A stretch of DNA of 64,000 bases from Bacteroidia bacterium (GTDB lineage Bacteria > Bacteroidota > Ignavibacteria > SZUA-365): assembly GCA_027493955.1 (NCBI GenBank), contig JAOSJT010000001.1, positions 2,343,131 through 2,407,130 of the forward strand, written 5' to 3'. This document shows positions 62,901 through 64,000 of the stretch, one piece after another (position 1 is the first letter of the stretch; each line of letters starts with the position of its first letter). The notes beneath the pieces are model-generated. The model searched no databases, was not told the origin of the DNA, and was given only the letters and a program-made list of their open reading frames with translations. The translations under genes and the position numbers were made by a program.

Positions 62901-64000
62901 GTGATGATGCATGACGGGAGCGGGTTGACTGTTACCGTTGTCGAACAGGTGCTGAAGCAACCATCTGTACTTTCCGTCGTGAGTATCACAGTATAGCTGC
63001 CATCACCGCTGGCATTTACCGTAAGCTGCTGGCCATTCGTCGGGCCCACAATGGTCCCGTTACCGGTTACCTGCCAACTGTAGCCAACAATATTCACCGG
63101 CGGCGTATTATTTGCCGGGGCATAATAGGTATGGCCGGAAGAGAAGGCACAAACAGACAGAGGACCACCAGTAATGTCACATGCGGGCTGCGGGTACAGC
63201 GACAAGGTCGCACTGCAGCCTGTGGCAATGGACAGTCCATTGGCGTCCGTCAGTACCGCGGTATAAGTGCCGGTGGTAGTCGGTCCGGCGGTAATGGTGA
63301 TCGCGAAGGTACTGGCGGAAAAATTATTCGGTCCCGACCAGCTCACCGTGTAGGGTGGTGTTCCATCGGCGATACGGGCTGCGGTAAAAGTTACCTGATC
63401 GCCCAGGCACGCCGTAACTGCTGATGGAGTGACCTCGCACTGCGGCGGTGGTACGAAATTACCGAAGTTGATATTCCCCTGTACATTTGTCGTGACAAGG
63501 TCCACCGCCCATGATTCGGGGGCGTATCCCAGCGCGATACCGGCTGCGGATGTTGCCACAGCGATTGCCGCTCCGCCGTTGATGCTTGTCGGTATAGGCG
63601 GATACGACTCATCCCATGTGGACGGCGGACTTTGAGCAAAGGCCGCGTAGGGGTAATTCGGTGGAGGAGATGCCGTGGGTTTCGGTCCCTGATGCAGTTC
63701 GCTTACAGTGTAAACAGCACCAGGCAGGCCGGTAAGACTGTACGCGCCCTGGCTGTCAGTTATCCGGGTGTACGATACCGGATTTCCTCCGACGATAGTC
63801 GAGATATAGATCGGCCAGCCCTCCAGCACCGGCTCACTCCCGTCACGCACGCCGTTCGCATTGGCGTCGTAATACTTCAATCCTGAAAGCTCCCCTGCGG
63901 GTGCGGGAGGGATAGGGATGGATACGGTACGGCTGCCGACACCGAGAACCGTCGTATGCCCCGATGCGCCCGGGACGTAGCCGGATCCCTGCCTGCTGTC
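56993..64000 (-). CDS. Giant HYR-repeat surface protein with SdrD-B-like domain and T9SS tail, 5' end outside window
   Basis: At least 2335 residues are in the window and the frame stays open at 64000, so the start is missing. The visible N-terminal part has an SdrD/CnaB-like domain ('GLKYYDANANGVRDGSEPVL', 'LTGLPGAVYTVSEL'). PKD/Ig-like modules with 'C..TVTV' patterns follow, then HYR domains ('DDTPPTMGCASDQNINCP', 'DNIPPSITGVGGPLTIDCP'). Next comes an array of 14 nearly identical 81-82-residue HYR repeats, each with 'TPPTITCPQAVTVQC' and 'HVGDVISNQTCLNRFTVTRT'. A unique ~430-residue region and a T9SS tail end the protein ('LFQNHPNPFNPSTVIEY', 'LPSGVYMYRM', 'VKTMMLVK'). Probably an adhesin or surface stalk with paired Cys. 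It shares the HYR type with the protein at 11571-15017. Confidence 0.92.
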   Translation of the reverse strand, partial: DSRQGSGYVPGASGHTTVLGVGSRTVSIPIPPAPAGELSGLKYYDANANGVRDGSEPVLEGWPIYISTIVGGNPVSYTRITDSQGAYSLTGLPGAVYTVSELHQGPKPTASPPPNYPYAAFAQSPPSTWDESYPPIPTSINGGAAIAVATSAAGIALGYAPESWAVDLVTTNVQGNINFGNFVPPPQCEVTPSAVTACLGDQVTFTAARIADGTPPYTVSWSGPNNFSASTFAITITAGPTTTGTYTAVLTDANGLSIATGCSATLSLYPQPACDITGGPLSVCAFSSGHTYYAPANNTPPVNIVGYSWQVTGNGTIVGPTNGQQLTVNASGDGSYTVILTTESTDGCFSTCSTTVTVNPLPSCIITNTDPVCPGATTVHAGPANMTSYVWTISAGTGTINGSNTGPTVSVTASNTNNSSYTLMLTVTDANNCSAMCQATVQVKDDTPPTMGCASDQNINCPAPTVLPFTPPTVTDNCDPNPVVIIVGDVTTPGNCPQNYSVTRTWRATDLWGNSAVCSQTIFVVDNIPPSITGVGGPLTIDCPATPVFSTPQVSDLCDPQPVLTHTDNVSPGNCPGNYMVTRTWTARDACFNSSTAMQTITVRDITPPVITLPPTTLIQQCYDAGGVASWAATASALDACDGAVAVLPSWTAPVDNCNRTVTVTFTATDLCGNSSTATKTFLVNDNTPPTIICPQAITVQCASLVPNPDITTVTATDNCGTVTVTHVGDVISNQTCLNRYTITRTYKATDGCQNTATCSQTITVNDNTPPTITCPQAVTVQCAALVPNPDINSVTASDNCAGTVTVTHVGDVISNQTCLNRFTVTRTYKATDVCGNSATCTQIITVYDNTPPTITCPQAVTVQCAALVPNPDITTVIATDNCAGTVTVTHVGDVISNQTCLNRFTVTRTYRATDVCGNSATCTQIITVNDNTPPTITCPQAVTVQCASQVPNPDITTVTATDNCAGTVTVTHVGDVISNQTCLNRFTVTRTYMATDVCGNSATCAQIITVNDNTPPTITCPQAVTVQCASQVPNPDITTVTASDNCAGTVTVTHVGDVISNQTCLNRFTVTRTYMATDVCGNSATCTQIITVNDNTPPTITCPQAVTVQCASQVPNPDINSVTASDNCAGTVTVTHVGDVISNQTCLNRFTVTRTYMATDVCGNSATCTQIITVYDNTPPTITCPQAVTVQCAAQVPNPDITTVIATDNCAGTVTVTHVGDVISNQTCLNRFTVTRTYMATDVCGNSATCTQTITVNDNTPPTITCPQAVTVQCAAQVPNPDITTVIATDNCAGTVTVTHVGDVISNQTCLNRFTVTRTYRATDVCGNSATCTQIITVNDNTPPTITCPQAVTVQCASQVPNPDITTVTATDNCAGTVTVTHVGDVISNQTCLNRFTVTRTYMATDVCGNSATCAQIITVNDNTPPTITCPQAVTVQCASQVPNPDITTVTASDNCAGTVTVTHVGDVISNQTCLNRFTVTRTYMATDVCGNSATCTQIITVNDNTPPTITCPQAVTVQCASQVPNPDITTVTATDNCGPVTVTHVGDVISNQTCLNRFTVTRTYMATDVCGNSATCTQLITVNDNTPPTITCPQAVTVQCASQVPNPDINSVTASDNCAGTVTVTHVGDVISNQTCLNRFTVTRTYMATDVCGNSATCAQIITVNDNTPPTITCPQAVTVQCASQVPNPDITTVIATDNCAGTVTVTHVGDVISNQTCLNRFTVTRTYMATDVCGNSATCAQIITVNDNTPPTITCPQAVTVQCASQVPNPDITTVIATDNCAGTVTVTHVGDVISNQTCLNRFTVTRTYMATDVCGNSATCDQIITVYDDTPPQITVPATDLTLQCYDASAVATWIATASALDNCDGTVAVASDYVPPTSNCNQTVTVTFTSLDICGNQSQATKTFTVNDTEGPQWINQPPVDIVVDCADPIVFWDPQLNTDYADNCDPLPILHIKTDHMILPQPDGTKWHYRSWWIVDACQNWSDSVSQTIVELRCQFATLTQGAYGNANGTWCATGQTRIPLLNNVLLTTPLTVGLPGHSFTIDPGKGACLVQYMPSGGPAAVLQSNNYYFGNNCNIIPGNFSQLLNGKFRNILLGQTITFALNLRLDPNLLTGVKLPPATLPYMYTIQADYVNGICLDGDDVEMPLATPLAFYIPPSVITALQALYPLATDLYLPDLLALANMALAGQNTYGASLADITMALDAYNRGFDEARFFAGYWPTLPPKSNDAEVMPSDFQLFQNHPNPFNPSTVIEYAVPVNSEVHIAVYNSLGTPVAVLVDGAVREGRHSVMWNSSTYGKDLPSGVYMYRMTAVGTDGRKFASVKTMMLVK
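58504..61941 (-). repeat. Array of 14 HYR repeats (246/243 bp each)
   Basis: Total length 3438 bp equals twelve units of 246 bp and two of 243 bp. Units are almost identical in DNA. Variants (IATD/TATD/TASD/INSVTASD, RATD/MATD/KATD, NDN/YDN) are arranged in a way that shows a 5-unit (1230-bp) internal duplication. Confidence 0.92.

Noticed and set aside
1-64000. tRNA, rRNA, insertion sequences, integrase, toxin-antitoxin or phage defence genes
   Set aside because: I looked for T-arm-like and acceptor patterns in the spacers and for transposase, nuclease or toxin motifs in the proteins; none was convincing.

Overview
The window looks like a piece of the chromosome of a free-living Gram-negative bacterium of the Bacteroidota/Chlorobi/Ignavibacteria side of the FCB group; a Kapabacteria- or Ignavibacteria-like organism is my best guess, from gene content only. 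At least seven predicted secreted proteins end in a type IX secretion (T9SS) C-terminal sorting domain, several with the 'NYPNPFNP' motif usual in that lineage. TonB receptors with N-terminal carboxypeptidase-like domains, a bacterial PcrB/GGGPS enzyme and weak Shine-Dalgarno sites fit as well. No rRNA, tRNA, CRISPR array, transposase, integrase or phage block was recognised.

Layout. 1-3.5 kb: a 3'-truncated secreted GH13-like protein with damaged catalytic motifs, an outer-membrane barrel and a lipoprotein. 3.5-6.8 kb (+): an arsenic operon arsR-acr3-arsC-like-arsM with promoter, palindrome and terminator. 6.8-15 kb (-): a tail-fibre-like secreted protein, a small T9SS protein, a LuxR-type regulator with a degenerate receiver, and a beta-helix/HYR T9SS protein. 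15.8-20.4 kb: der, a small membrane protein, rsmB and a GlmU-like left-handed beta-helix gene. 20.8-34.9 kb (-): a surface-protein island. Six tightly spaced genes (30585 down to 20784) follow two more (34895 down to 30686). 35.3-40 kb: a TonB receptor broken by two one-base frameshifts, unusually structured leaders, and an alginate-export-like barrel. 40.3-45.4 kb (-): a packed operon of thioredoxin, MauE-like protein, cobalamin adenosyltransferase, deoxynucleoside kinase and BtuB-like receptor. 45.6-49.7 kb (+): dapD, a 117-bp tandem repeat array, and an S1-domain protein with two Pro/Val/Ala/Glu repeat tracts. 49.7-56.7 kb (-): pepF, a TPR lipoprotein, pcrB, alaS, clpS and a DUF493-like gene. 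57-64 kb (-): the 3' part of a giant HYR-repeat T9SS adhesin that runs out of the window.

How the parts fit: the window mixes housekeeping genes (translation, ribosome assembly, lysine and cofactor metabolism) with a large investment in surface or secreted proteins exported by Sec and T9SS. The least explained items are three copies of a conserved hairpin-containing element beside the TonB receptor/beta-helix pair, with a terminator-like hairpin in the receptor leader; a 16-nt motif shared by intergenic regions on both sides of the LuxR-type gene; a lineage-type domain in three neighbouring surface genes; and several families of short intergenic repeats. No complete new defence or mobile system could be shown.
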